A DNA stretch of 64,000 bases from UBA10649 sp037130755 (GTDB lineage Bacteria; Actinomycetota; Actinomycetes; S36-B12): assembly GCA_037130755.1 (NCBI GenBank), contig JBAXSI010000012.1, positions 8,778 through 72,777 on the forward strand, given 5' to 3'. The translations under genes were made by a program, and so were the position numbers. Below the pieces are notes generated by a model. It worked only from the letters and a program-made list of their open reading frames with translations. It ran no database searches and was not told the origin of the DNA. Positions 16,717 to 25,781 of the stretch are shown here, in pieces. Numbering within the stretch: the first letter of the stretch is position 1; the number at the start of each line of letters is the position of its first letter.

Positions 16717-19311
16717 CTAGCGCAGCACCCCATCGGTGAGGCCGAGCGTGTGCGCGGGCACCACCTGCAGCCCGAGCTCTGCCGACGAGGCCAGGCCAAG
16801 GTGCCGCGGTAGTACCCGAACCGTGTAGCCGAACGGCCCGTTCTTGTCGAGGGTCACGACCAGTCGGTAAAGCCAGCGGTTGCCGTCGAACTGCTCGACG
16901 GCCTCCATTGCCGCATGCTGAGGCAGGGTGATGCGATCGTCGGCATCGACGCGTCCGTATACCGTCTGGACGATCACGTCGTCAGGACTGAGCTCACCCA
17001 GCGACACGTACGTGCGCAGGGTGATGAGGGTTCCGAGGTTCACGGCATCGCCGATGCCGTCCGCTTCGACGTGGTCGATGCGAATCAACGGCCAGGACTT
17101 GCGCACCTTCTTCTTCCAGGTGGCGAGCTCACGAGCGCGGGTGAACTGCGCAGCCTCGGACTCGCGAGACGAGATCGCCGCCGGCATGTACAGCCGAAGG
17201 ACGTACTCGCGCACCATCCGGCTGGCCAGCACCTTCGGACCGAGGGTGCGCAGGGTGTGGCGAACCATCGCGAGCCAGCGCGGCGGGACGTCCTGCTCGT
17301 TGCGGGTGTAGAACGCCGGCGCCACGGCAGTCTCGATGAGCGCGTAGAGCGCCTCGGCCTCGAGATCATCACGACGATCGTTGTCCTCGATGCCGTCGGC
17401 GCTGGGGATCGCCCAGCCGTTCTCACCGTCGAACCACTCGTCCCACCAGCCGTCGAGGATGGACAGGTTGAGCGCGCCGTTGAGGGCCGCCTTCATGCCC
17501 GAAGTACCGCTGGCCTCGAGCGGACGAATCGGGTTGTTGAGCCAAACGTCGCAGCCCGGGTACAGGACCGTTGCCATCGCGATGTCGTAGTCAGGAAGGA
17601 ACACGATCCGCTCGCGCACGCCCTCCTCGTCGGCGAACTTCACCAGCTCCTGGATGAGTCGCTTGCCGCCCTCGTCAGCCGGATGCGCCTTGCCGGCCAC
17701 CACAAGCTGCACGGGCCGCTTCGGGTCGGTGAGCAGGGCCTTCAGCCGCACCGGGTTGCGCAGCATCAAGGTGAGTCGCTTGTATGACGGCACGCGGCGT
17801 GCAAAGCCGATGGTGAGCACATCGGGGTCCAGCACGTTGTCGATCCAGCCCAACTCGGCCTCACTGGCGCCGCGGTTGATCCACGACTCCTTCAGGCGCC
17901 AGCGCGCCATGGTGACGAGCTCTTGGCGAAGCACCCGCTTCGTGGACCACAGGACATCGTCGGGCGTGTTGGCGATCGCCTCCCAGCCATCGGAATCGTC
18001 GATCGACTGACCGTGGGCGAGGTCAATGACCTGCCGTGCGACCCAGGTCGGGGCGTGCACACCGTTGGTGATCGACGTGATCGGGACGTCGTCGCTGTCG
18101 AAGCCACTCCACAGTCCGGCGAACATGCCTCGCGACACGTGCCCGTGCAGAAGGCTGACGCCGTTCGCTCGCTGCGCCAGGCGAAGACCCATGACGGCCA
18201 TGTTGAAGACCGTGGGATCGCCACCGTCGAAGGTCTCCGCACCAAGCTGCAGGATGTTCTCGACCGGAAGACCTGGCGTGATGTTGTCGCCGCCGAAGTA
18301 CTGCCGGATGAGTTCGCCGGGGAAGCGGTCGATGCCGGCGGGCACAGGGGTGTGCGTGGTGAAGACGGTGCCTGCGCGGCTCGCCTCGAGTGCGTCGTCG
18401 AAGGTGAGCGTGGGCGACTGCTCGATGAACTCGCGAATCCGCTCGAGGCCGAGGAAGCCGGCGTGGCCTTCGTTGGTGTGGAACACCTCAGGCGCCGGAT
18501 GGCCAGTGATGCGGCAGTAAGCGCGGACGGCGCGGACGCCGCCGATGCCCAGCAGCATCTCTTGCTGCAGACGGTGCTCGCCGCCGCCGCCGTAGAGCCG
18601 GTCGGTGACCTCGCGCTCGGCGGGTCCGTTCTCCTCGACGTCCGAGTCGAGCAGCAGCAAGGGCACGCGACCCACCTGCGCCACCCACACGCGTGACCAC
18701 AGGCTTCGGCCACCGGGCAGTCCAACAGCGACGCGGGCCGGCGAGCCGTCGGGCTCGCGCAACAAGGACACCGGGCTGCCGTCGGGATCGGTGACCGGGT
18801 AGCGCTCCTGCTGCCAGCCGTCGCGCGAGAGTGACTGCCGGAAGTAGCCGGAGCGGTAGAACAGGCCGATGCCGATGATCGGCACGCCGAGATCACTGGC
18901 CGTCTTGAGGTGGTCGCCGGCGAGGATGCCCAGACCACCGGAGTACTGCGGCAGCGCCGATGCGATGCCGTACTCCGGCGAGAAGTAGGCGATCGCGTTC
19001 GGGGCTTCGTCACCCAGGCCCTGGAACCAGCGGTCGGACGTCAGGTACTGGTGCAGGTCGCCCTGAGCGCGGCCGACCCACTCGACGAACCCGGCGTCGG
19101 CCGACAACTCGGCGAGCCGCTCGGCCGAGACCTCGCCCAGGAGCCGGACCGGGTCGTGGCCGCCGGACTCCCACAGGTCCTGGTCGATGGCCGAGAAGAG
19201 GTCGCGCGTACGCGGGTCCCAGGACCAGCGCAGGTTGACGGCAAGCTCCTCGAGGGCAGCCAGGTTCTGGGGCAGGACGGTGCGCACGATAAAACGGCGG
19301 ATGGCTCTCAC
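16717..19311 (-). CDS. glgP: alpha-glucan (glycogen) phosphorylase
   Basis: A PLP enzyme releasing glucose-1-phosphate from the non-reducing ends of alpha-1,4-glucan. The 864-residue protein is of the shorter bacterial alpha-glucan phosphorylase type. The PLP lysine is in GTSGMKA, preceded by NPIRPLEAS, and the substrate-loop segment HTPVPAGIDRF is present. The N-terminus MRAIRRFIVRTVLP with NLRWSWD matches actinobacterial relatives. This fixes the GTG at 19311 as start, supported by a TACGGT box 7 nt upstream. It converges on the phosphoesterase gene and diverges from glgE, sharing an intergenic region with a candidate operator. Confidence 0.95.
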   Translation of the reverse strand: MRAIRRFIVRTVLPQNLAALEELAVNLRWSWDPRTRDLFSAIDQDLWESGGHDPVRLLGEVSAERLAELSADAGFVEWVGRAQGDLHQYLTSDRWFQGLGDEAPNAIAYFSPEYGIASALPQYSGGLGILAGDHLKTASDLGVPIIGIGLFYRSGYFRQSLSRDGWQQERYPVTDPDGSPVSLLREPDGSPARVAVGLPGGRSLWSRVWVAQVGRVPLLLLDSDVEENGPAEREVTDRLYGGGGEHRLQQEMLLGIGGVRAVRAYCRITGHPAPEVFHTNEGHAGFLGLERIREFIEQSPTLTFDDALEASRAGTVFTTHTPVPAGIDRFPGELIRQYFGGDNITPGLPVENILQLGAETFDGGDPTVFNMAVMGLRLAQRANGVSLLHGHVSRGMFAGLWSGFDSDDVPITSITNGVHAPTWVARQVIDLAHGQSIDDSDGWEAIANTPDDVLWSTKRVLRQELVTMARWRLKESWINRGASEAELGWIDNVLDPDVLTIGFARRVPSYKRLTLMLRNPVRLKALLTDPKRPVQLVVAGKAHPADEGGKRLIQELVKFADEEGVRERIVFLPDYDIAMATVLYPGCDVWLNNPIRPLEASGTSGMKAALNGALNLSILDGWWDEWFDGENGWAIPSADGIEDNDRRDDLEAEALYALIETAVAPAFYTRNEQDVPPRWLAMVRHTLRTLGPKVLASRMVREYVLRLYMPAAISSRESEAAQFTRARELATWKKKVRKSWPLIRIDHVEADGIGDAVNLGTLITLRTYVSLGELSPDDVIVQTVYGRVDADDRITLPQHAAMEAVEQFDGNRWLYRLVVTLDKNGPFGYTVRVLPRHLGLASSAELGLQVVPAHTLGLTDGVLR

Positions 19312-19318
19312 GCCGATT

Positions 19319-19324
19319 ACCGTA
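19319..19324 (-). promoter_or_regulatory. -10 box of glgP (TACGGT, 7 nt before GTG)
   Basis: Minus-strand TACGGT ending 7 nt before the glgP GTG; a leaderless arrangement diverging from the glgE promoter. Confidence 0.42.
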
Positions 19325-19395
19325 GTGGCACACCTGCGCTTCGGCGCAGCGCGGTGGGTCCCATCCGGCATGTAATTGTCGTGTTCTTTCATGTA

Positions 19396-19417
19396 ACGCA
19401 AGTTCTTTCACTTGCGT
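19396..19417. promoter_or_regulatory. inverted repeat ACGCAAGT-N6-ACTTGCGT between glgP and glgE
   Basis: A perfect 8+6+8 inverted repeat in the 154-bp gap between the divergent glgP and glgE starts. A direct repeat GTTCTTTCA occurs at 19383-19391 and 19402-19410, overlapping the palindrome. The CAAG/CTTG half-sites recall LacI-type sugar-regulator operators, but the regulator is not present here. Confidence 0.5.
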
Positions 19418-19453
19418 CCCGTTGATGCCCCTTCGGGGACCTCTGCCCACCAC

Positions 19454-19459
19454 TAGGCT
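19454..19459 (+). promoter_or_regulatory. -10 box of glgE (TAGGCT, 6 nt before ATG)
   Basis: TAGGCT plus a 6-nt spacer directly before the ATG at 19466. No ribosome binding site precedes the ATG, so a leaderless transcript is likely. Confidence 0.5.
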
Positions 19460-19465
19460 TCCCGC

Positions 19466-21607
19466 ATGGGGAGGACGCCAGCACGCAAGACGCCCGCCAG
19501 CAAGCCCACCGCGAGCACGCCCACCGCGAGGAAGGCGCCCACACCGGCCCCGCCGGCGGCCAGCCCCCCACCATCGGCCGCCGTGCCGCTCGCCCCTCGC
19601 ACCTCGACCCTGGCCTGGCAGCCATCGCTGCTGCCGCCTCCGCCCGAGCTCGTCGGCCGCTTCCCGATCACCGAGGTGTCTCCCGTGAGCGTCGGTGGCA
19701 GGCGCCCCGCGACGGCCGCTGCCGGCGAGGCCGTCCCGGTGCGCGCCACCGCCTTCCGCGAGGGGCACGACGCCATGGGCGTCACCGCGATCCTCACCAG
19801 GCCCGACGGCTCGGTCGCTGAGACCGTCCGGCTCCGTGACGAGGGGACAGGGCTGGACACCTGGTCCGGGCACGTGCGGCCGGACACCCTCGGTGACTGG
19901 ACGTTCACCCTCGAAGCGTGGGGCAGTCCGTGGGATACCTGGCTGCACCGAACCGGCATCAAGATCCCTGCCGGCATCGACGTCGAGCTCGAACTGCTCG
20001 AGGGCTCGCTGCTGCTGGAGAAGGCGGGGGCCGATCTTCCCTCGGGGCTGACGGAGGTGAAGGCGGTGCTCTCCACTGCCGCAAGCACGCTGGTCGCCAC
20101 GGCCCTGCCCGTCCCCGTGCGGGCCGCCGCATCAACCGACCCAGCCGTGGCCCGGATCATGCACGAGTATCCGATCCGCGACGGCGTCACTGCGAGCGGG
20201 CCATGGCCCCTGCGTGTCCAGCGACGCGAGGCCCTGGTCGGTAGCTGGTACGAGTTCTTCCCACGCAGTGAGGGGGCCACCCTCGATCCACCGAAGTCGG
20301 GCTCGTTCGCCACCGCGCTGCCGCGACTGGACGCGGTCGCCGACATGGGCTTCGACGTGGTCTACCTGCCGCCGATTCACCCGATCGGTCGGGTTAATCG
20401 CAAGGGAGCGAACAACACTCTGACGCCCGGGCCGGACGATCCGGGCGTGCCCTGGGCCATCGGGTCGAGCGAGGGCGGGCACGACGCCGTCCACCCCGCT
20501 CTCGGCACGCTCGCGGACTTCGACTCCTTCGTCGCCCGCACGCAGGAGCTCGGCATGGAGATTGCGCTCGATCTGGCGCTCCAGGCCGCGCCGGATCATC
20601 CATGGGTCGCTGCCCACCCCGAGTGGTTCACGACGCGCGCCGACGGCACCATCGCGTACGCGGAGAACCCGCCGAAGAAGTACCAGGACATCTACCCGCT
20701 CAACTTCGACAACGACCCTGAGGGCCTGTACGCCGAGGTCGAGCGCGTGGTGCGCTTCTGGATGGCGCACGGTGTGCGCATCTTCCGCGTCGACAATCCG
20801 CACACCAAGCCCCTGTGGGTGTGGGACCGCCTCATGTCCAGCGTCTTCGCCACAGATCCCGACGTCCTCTTCCTCGCCGAGGCATTCACCCGGCCGGCGA
20901 TGATGCGCGCACTCGCCGAGGTCGGCTTCCAGCAGAGCTACACCTACTTCACGTGGCGCAACACCCGCACTGAGCTCGAGGAGTACGGACGTGAGCTCGC
21001 TGGCCCGTCGGCCAGCTACATGCGCCCGAACTTCTTCGTCAACACTCCCGACATCAACCCTGAGTTCCTGCAGCACTCGGGGCCGGCGGGCTTCGCGATC
21101 AGGGCCACGCTCGCAGCCACGATGTCGCCGACCTACGGCGTCTACAGCGGTTTCGAGCTCTTCGAGCACATTGCCCTCCGGCCGGGCAGCGAGGAGTACC
21201 TCGACTCGGAGAAGTACCAGTACCGCCCGCGCGACTGGGAGCTCGCCCGCAAGCAGGCTCGCACGCTGGCCCCCTACCTCACCCAGCTCAACAGGATCCG
21301 CCACGCACACCCGGCCCTTCAGGACCTTCGCTCGCTGCACTTCCATGCGAGCGACAACCAGGACGTCATCGCCTACTCCAAGCGCGATGGCGAGGACGTC
21401 GTCCTCGTCGTCTGCACCCTGGACCCCGGCCGCGAACGCGAGGCCACCGTCTACTGGGAGCTTGCCGCCATCGGAATCGACGACTCCGAGCGATTCATCG
21501 CGCACGACCTCATTGCCGACGAGACCTGGACATGGGGTCGCGCGACCTACGTGCGCCTGCGACCATGGGAGCACGTCGCTCATATCGTGCACGCCCGCAA
21601 GATCTGA
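19466..21607 (+). CDS. glgE: maltosyltransferase GlgE (GH13_3)
   Basis: Transfers maltosyl units from alpha-maltose-1-phosphate to growing alpha-1,4-glucan. The 713-residue protein has an N-terminal beta-domain, then the GH13 barrel with PIHPIGR, the nucleophile Asp in FRVDNPHTKP, the acid/base Glu in FLAEAFTRP and the third carboxylate in NTPDINPEFL. Residues 2-50 are an unusual Lys/Thr/Ala/Pro-rich low-complexity tail before the conserved part begins near FPITEV. glgB follows after 24 nt. No treS or pep2 gene accompanies it, so maltose-1-phosphate must come from elsewhere. Confidence 0.95.
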   Translation: MGRTPARKTPASKPTASTPTARKAPTPAPPAASPPPSAAVPLAPRTSTLAWQPSLLPPPPELVGRFPITEVSPVSVGGRRPATAAAGEAVPVRATAFREGHDAMGVTAILTRPDGSVAETVRLRDEGTGLDTWSGHVRPDTLGDWTFTLEAWGSPWDTWLHRTGIKIPAGIDVELELLEGSLLLEKAGADLPSGLTEVKAVLSTAASTLVATALPVPVRAAASTDPAVARIMHEYPIRDGVTASGPWPLRVQRREALVGSWYEFFPRSEGATLDPPKSGSFATALPRLDAVADMGFDVVYLPPIHPIGRVNRKGANNTLTPGPDDPGVPWAIGSSEGGHDAVHPALGTLADFDSFVARTQELGMEIALDLALQAAPDHPWVAAHPEWFTTRADGTIAYAENPPKKYQDIYPLNFDNDPEGLYAEVERVVRFWMAHGVRIFRVDNPHTKPLWVWDRLMSSVFATDPDVLFLAEAFTRPAMMRALAEVGFQQSYTYFTWRNTRTELEEYGRELAGPSASYMRPNFFVNTPDINPEFLQHSGPAGFAIRATLAATMSPTYGVYSGFELFEHIALRPGSEEYLDSEKYQYRPRDWELARKQARTLAPYLTQLNRIRHAHPALQDLRSLHFHASDNQDVIAYSKRDGEDVVLVVCTLDPGREREATVYWELAAIGIDDSERFIAHDLIADETWTWGRATYVRLRPWEHVAHIVHARKI

Positions 21608-21631
21608 CCACCGCACAGCATCGGAGCAGCA

Positions 21632-23833
21632 ATGACGCAGACCCCCTCGACTCCTAACGCGGCACCAGTGCCGCAGGAGGTCTCGGTGCTCGACCTGGAT
21701 CGGCTGGTCGACGGGTGGCATCACGATCCGCACTCCATCCTCGGCGGCCACGTCAACGGCGCCGTCACGACCATCCGCGTACTTCGCCCGAACGCGACCG
21801 GCGTCACGCTCGTCACGCCCGACGGGCGCATCCCGCTGACGCATGAGCACCGTGGCGTCTGGGTAGTGGCACTCGAGCGGGCCGACGTCCCGGAGTACTC
21901 GGTCGACGTGGAGTACGACGGCTCTGTCATCCCCGGCGACGACCCCTACCGGTTCCTCCCCACCCTCGGCGAGATCGACCTCCACCTGATCGGCGAGGGT
22001 CGCCACGAGCAGCTGTGGGAGGTACTCGGCGCCCACGTGCGCTCATATGCCACGGGGATCGGCGTGGTCAGCGGCGTCTCGTTCGCCGTGTGGGCGCCCA
22101 ACGCCCAGGGCGTTCGCGTCAAGGGCGACTTCAACTTCTGGGACGGCACCGCCCACCCGATGCGGTCACTCGGATCGACGGGCATCTGGGAGCTGTTCAT
22201 CCCGCGCATCGGCGACGGCACGATCTACAAGTTCCAGATCCTCGGACGTGACGGCGTGTGGCGCGAGAAGGCCGATCCGTTCGCGTTCGCGACCGAGGTG
22301 CCGCCAGCCACCGGCTCAGTCGTCTACACGTCCGACTACGCGTGGGAGGACGATTCGTGGCTGGGCGCCCGCCAGGAGGGCGACCAGCACAAGCGGCCGA
22401 TGTCCATCTACGAGGTGCACCTCGGATCGTGGCGCGCCGGCCTGGACTACCGGCAGCTCGCGGTCGAGCTCGCCGAGTACGTGCGCGACACCGGCTTCAC
22501 GCACGTGGAGTTCCTCCCCGTCTCGGAGCATCCCTACGGTCCGTCGTGGGGCTACCAGGTGACGTCGTACTTCGCGCCGACCTCTCGGTTCGGCACGCCG
22601 GACGACCTTCGCTACCTCATCGACACGCTGCACGCCGCTGGCATCGGCGTGCTCGTCGACTGGGTCCCTGCGCACTTCCCCAAGGACGAGTGGGCGCTGG
22701 CACGCTTCGACGGCACCCCTTTGTACGAGCATGCCGACCCGCGCCGTGGCGAACAGCCCGACTGGGGGACGTACGTCTTCGACTTCGGGCGCACCGAGGT
22801 TCGAAACTTCCTGGTGTCCAACGCGCTCTACTGGCTCGAGGAGTACCACGTCGACGGACTGCGCGTCGACGCCGTCGCGTCGATGCTCTACCTGGACTAC
22901 TCGCGCAAGGACGGCGAGTGGTACCCCAACCAGTACGGCGGTCGCGAGAACCTCGAAGCAGTCGCGTTCCTGCAGGAGATGAACGCGACCGTCTACAAGC
23001 GCGTGCCCGGCGTGATCACGATTGCCGAGGAGTCCACGGCATGGCCGGGCGTCACGCGCCCCACCTTCCTCGGCGGCCTCGGCTTCGGCTTCAAGTGGAA
23101 CATGGGCTGGATGCACGACACGCTGGACTACATCTCGCACGAGCCGATCCATCGGCAGTACCACCACAACGAGATGACGTTCTCCATGGTGTACGCCTAC
23201 AGCGAGCACTTCATCCTGCCGATCTCGCATGATGAGGTCGTCCACGGCAAGGGGTCGCTCGCTGGGCGCATGCCCGGTGACCGCTGGCAGGAGCTCGCAA
23301 ACCTGCGTGCGTACCTGGCTTTCATGTGGGCTCACCCGGGCAAGAAGCTGCTCTTCATGGGCTCGGAGTTCGCGCAGTCCGGTGAGTGGTCCAGCGAGCG
23401 AAGCCTCGACTGGTGGCTGCTGCAGTTCCCCGAGCACGCGGGCGTGCTGCAGACCGTCACGGATCTGAACGCCATCTACCGCGCGACCCCGGCGCTGTGG
23501 GCGCGCGACGACGACCCGGGCGGCTTCGAGTGGATCGATGCGAACGACTCCGGCTCGAATGCGTTCAGTTGGCTGCGCTGGGACGATCACGGCGGCTGCG
23601 TCGCGGTGGTCGTCAATCTGTCGCCCGTGCCGCGGGAGGACTACCGAGTCGGCTTGCCGATGGCGGGCCGCTGGAGCGAGCTGCTGAATACCGACGCCAC
23701 CATCTACGGCGGCTCAGGGATGGGCAACCTCGGCGCAATCGAGGCCACGGACTCGTCGTGGCACGGCCGTCCGGCATCCGCGCAGATCGTGCTCCCGCCG
23801 ATGTCGGCGAGCTACTTCCGCTACGACGGCTGA
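21632..23833 (+). CDS. glgB: 1,4-alpha-glucan branching enzyme GlgB
   Basis: Introduces alpha-1,6 branches into the glucan made by GlgE. The 733-residue protein contains an N1 domain, a CBM48 domain (region FAVWAPNAQGVRVKGDFN) and the GH13_9 catalytic barrel. The nucleophile Asp is in GLRVDAVASM, the acid/base Glu in IAEESTAWPG and the third Asp in ISHDEVVHGK, with the conserved GWVPAHFP-type segment seen as WVPAHFPKD. It starts at ATG 21632, shortly after glgE, and shares its transcript. A strong hairpin follows the stop codon. Confidence 0.96.
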   Translation: MTQTPSTPNAAPVPQEVSVLDLDRLVDGWHHDPHSILGGHVNGAVTTIRVLRPNATGVTLVTPDGRIPLTHEHRGVWVVALERADVPEYSVDVEYDGSVIPGDDPYRFLPTLGEIDLHLIGEGRHEQLWEVLGAHVRSYATGIGVVSGVSFAVWAPNAQGVRVKGDFNFWDGTAHPMRSLGSTGIWELFIPRIGDGTIYKFQILGRDGVWREKADPFAFATEVPPATGSVVYTSDYAWEDDSWLGARQEGDQHKRPMSIYEVHLGSWRAGLDYRQLAVELAEYVRDTGFTHVEFLPVSEHPYGPSWGYQVTSYFAPTSRFGTPDDLRYLIDTLHAAGIGVLVDWVPAHFPKDEWALARFDGTPLYEHADPRRGEQPDWGTYVFDFGRTEVRNFLVSNALYWLEEYHVDGLRVDAVASMLYLDYSRKDGEWYPNQYGGRENLEAVAFLQEMNATVYKRVPGVITIAEESTAWPGVTRPTFLGGLGFGFKWNMGWMHDTLDYISHEPIHRQYHHNEMTFSMVYAYSEHFILPISHDEVVHGKGSLAGRMPGDRWQELANLRAYLAFMWAHPGKKLLFMGSEFAQSGEWSSERSLDWWLLQFPEHAGVLQTVTDLNAIYRATPALWARDDDPGGFEWIDANDSGSNAFSWLRWDDHGGCVAVVVNLSPVPREDYRVGLPMAGRWSELLNTDATIYGGSGMGNLGAIEATDSSWHGRPASAQIVLPPMSASYFRYDG

Positions 23834-23863
23834 CCCCACCCACCATCCTTCTTGTCGAGTGGT

Positions 23864-23905
23864 GAGGTGTGGCCGCTTCGGAGGTCCTCCGGGCGGCCAC
23901 ACCTC
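23864..23905. terminator. bidirectional stem-loop between glgB and the thioredoxin-TPR gene
   Basis: A perfect 13-bp stem (23864-23876 with 23893-23905) whose loop contains a second inverted repeat CGGAG-GTC-CTCCG (23879-23891). It lies in the 95-bp gap between two convergent genes. There is no T-run, but the stability and position fit a shared terminator. Confidence 0.7.
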
Positions 23906-23928
23906 GCCGCTCGGCGGGAGTGGTGGGG

Positions 23929-24846
23929 CTAGAAGAGCGCGCTGGCGAGGGCGGTACGCGCCTTCGGCACGGCAGGATCGTCGCCGGCGAGCATGAAAAA
24001 CTCGATCGCCCGCTGACGGGCTGCCTCGCGCTCATCTCCTGACGTCTGGCGCACCGCACCGATCACCAGCTCGAATGCCCGCGGCCAGTCGTTGCCGAGA
24101 GCGGCGAAGTCTGCCGCGAGCAACTGCTCCTGTGACGTCGATGCCGCCGTGATCGACGGCTCCGCCACAGCCTCGGTCCGGCCGTACAGACCCACGGTTG
24201 CCAGACCGGCCGCGGCATCCGCGTTGCTGGGATCGGACGCCAGCACGGTGCCATACGCGCGCTCGGCAGCAGCCCAATCCCCGGCCTCGATCGCGTCGAA
24301 TGCCGCCTCGAACCGAGGATCGAGCGGTACCTCCGGAACCTCCGCCGGCTCCTCCTCCGACGGCTCGGCCGCGGAGGCGATGGTCCCGCTCACGCCCTGC
24401 TCGGCAGCGACCTTGAGCAGTTCGTCGATGACCTGCCGGATCTGCGCCTCCGGATAGGCGCCCTGGAAGAGCGGAACGAGCTGGCCGGCGACCACCGCGA
24501 AGACGGTCGGTATCGACTGCACCTCGAACGCCGTCGCGATCTGCTGTTCCTTGTCGACGTCGACCTTGGCCAAGATCCACCGGCCGCCGTCCTCGGCCGC
24601 CAGCTTCTCGAGGATGGGTGACAGCGTCTTGCAGGGCTCACACCATTCGGCCCACAGGTCCAAGACGATCGGAACCTTGTGCGAGCGGTCCATCACGTCG
24701 GCCTGGAAGGTCTCAACGGTGGCGTCGAAGACGACGCCTGCGGGCGCGTCCGCCAGCGCTGCGGCGGCGCGCTCCTCGTTCTGGCGGGCAGCCGCGAGGG
24801 CGCCCAGGTCGACGGCCCCGCGGGCCGACATCGGGATGGAAGCCAT
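23929..24846 (-). CDS. thioredoxin-like protein with TPR region (CnoX/YbbN type)
   Basis: A 305-residue cytoplasmic protein. The thioredoxin domain (about 45-150) carries the active-site motif WCEPCK. An acidic linker (EPSEEEPAEVPEVP) leads to a C-terminal helical region with TPR-like repeats, as in the chaperone-like CnoX/YbbN family that protects proteins under oxidative or chlorine stress. A very similar gene adjoins glgB in M. tuberculosis (from memory, Rv1324). The start ATG has GAGAAT 6 nt upstream. It lies 50 nt after the importer permease on the same strand and may be read with it or alone. Confidence 0.88.
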   Translation of the reverse strand: MASIPMSARGAVDLGALAAARQNEERAAAALADAPAGVVFDATVETFQADVMDRSHKVPIVLDLWAEWCEPCKTLSPILEKLAAEDGGRWILAKVDVDKEQQIATAFEVQSIPTVFAVVAGQLVPLFQGAYPEAQIRQVIDELLKVAAEQGVSGTIASAAEPSEEEPAEVPEVPLDPRFEAAFDAIEAGDWAAAERAYGTVLASDPSNADAAAGLATVGLYGRTEAVAEPSITAASTSQEQLLAADFAALGNDWPRAFELVIGAVRQTSGDEREAARQRAIEFFMLAGDDPAVPKARTALASALF

Positions 24847-24852
24847 GGCGGC

Positions 24853-24858
24853 ATTCTC
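24853..24858 (-). promoter_or_regulatory. possible -10 (GAGAAT) of the thioredoxin-TPR gene
   Basis: GAGAAT exactly 6 nt before the ATG at 24846; the same hexamer and spacing occur before the Rrf2 gene. GGGGAG in the same stretch could alternatively be a ribosome binding site. Confidence 0.3.
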
Positions 24859-24896
24859 CCCTATCGAGACGCACCCCGCGCACGGGCCGTCGACGG

Positions 24897-25781
24897 CTAG
24901 CGGATCAGCCCGCGATTGCGAAGGGTGCGCTGCCGGATCGGCGCGAAGATCACGCGCTCGACGAGGATGCCGACGGCCATGATCATTCCGATCGAACCGA
25001 GCACCAGAGCCATATCGCCGAGGGTGCGGCCCACGTCGAGCATCTGCCCGAGGCCCGGGCCGAGCGCCGGCGAGACGGCGATGAGCTCGGCTGCCATCAG
25101 CGAGCGCCAGGCGAACGCCCAGCCCTGCTCGAGACCGGCGAGGTATCCGGGCCAGGCCGCGGGCAGGACGATGTGCCACGACCGCATCCAGCCCTTGGCG
25201 CCGAGCACCTGCCCGGCGCGCAGGTAGATCGGCGGGATCTGGTCGATGCCGGCGATCAAGCCGTTCGCGATCGACGGTACGGCGCCCAGCAGCACGACGG
25301 TGTAGATCGTGGCGTCTGACAGGCCGAACCAGATGATCGCTGCGGGCACCCAGGCCACCGAGGGCAGCACCTGCAGTCCGGTGAGGATCGGGCCGAAGAT
25401 CGCGCGCAGCTTCTGGTTCAGGCCGAGCGCGAGGCCGATCGGCGTCGCGACGATGAGGGCGATGATGAAGCCCTGCGCGGCACGCCTGATGCTGTTGAAC
25501 GTCGACTGCCACAGGATCTGCTGCTCGGCCTGGTTCCACAGCGCATCCCAGACCTGACGCGGGCCGGGGATGATGTAGTCGGGTTGCAGCTGCACGTAGA
25601 AGACGATCTCCCAGATCAGGATGATCACGCCGATGGCGATGAGCGGCGAGAGTGCCCGCGCGAAGACGCTCTTGACGCTGGGCTTCGGATGGCCGCCAGT
25701 CTCGAGCGCGTCGAGGCCGGCCTCGAGGGCGCCCAGATCCGAGGTACGAGTGTTGACGGAGACGCTCTGCTCAGTTGGCAT
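24897..25781 (-). CDS. ABC transporter permease, sulfonate/taurine/nitrate type
   Basis: The inner-membrane channel subunit of an SsuC/TauC-like importer. The 294-residue protein has about six hydrophobic helices and a BPD-transport EAA-like loop around GAKGWMRSWHIVLPAAWPG. The first 55 residues are a hydrophilic cytoplasmic tail. The ATG at 25781 overlaps the end of the ATPase gene by 11 nt, so the three importer genes form one operon in the order binding protein, ATPase, permease. Substrate class is inferred from family only; sulfonates fit the neighbouring Rrf2 regulator best. Confidence 0.88.
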   Translation of the reverse strand: MPTEQSVSVNTRTSDLGALEAGLDALETGGHPKPSVKSVFARALSPLIAIGVIILIWEIVFYVQLQPDYIIPGPRQVWDALWNQAEQQILWQSTFNSIRRAAQGFIIALIVATPIGLALGLNQKLRAIFGPILTGLQVLPSVAWVPAAIIWFGLSDATIYTVVLLGAVPSIANGLIAGIDQIPPIYLRAGQVLGAKGWMRSWHIVLPAAWPGYLAGLEQGWAFAWRSLMAAELIAVSPALGPGLGQMLDVGRTLGDMALVLGSIGMIMAVGILVERVIFAPIRQRTLRNRGLIR

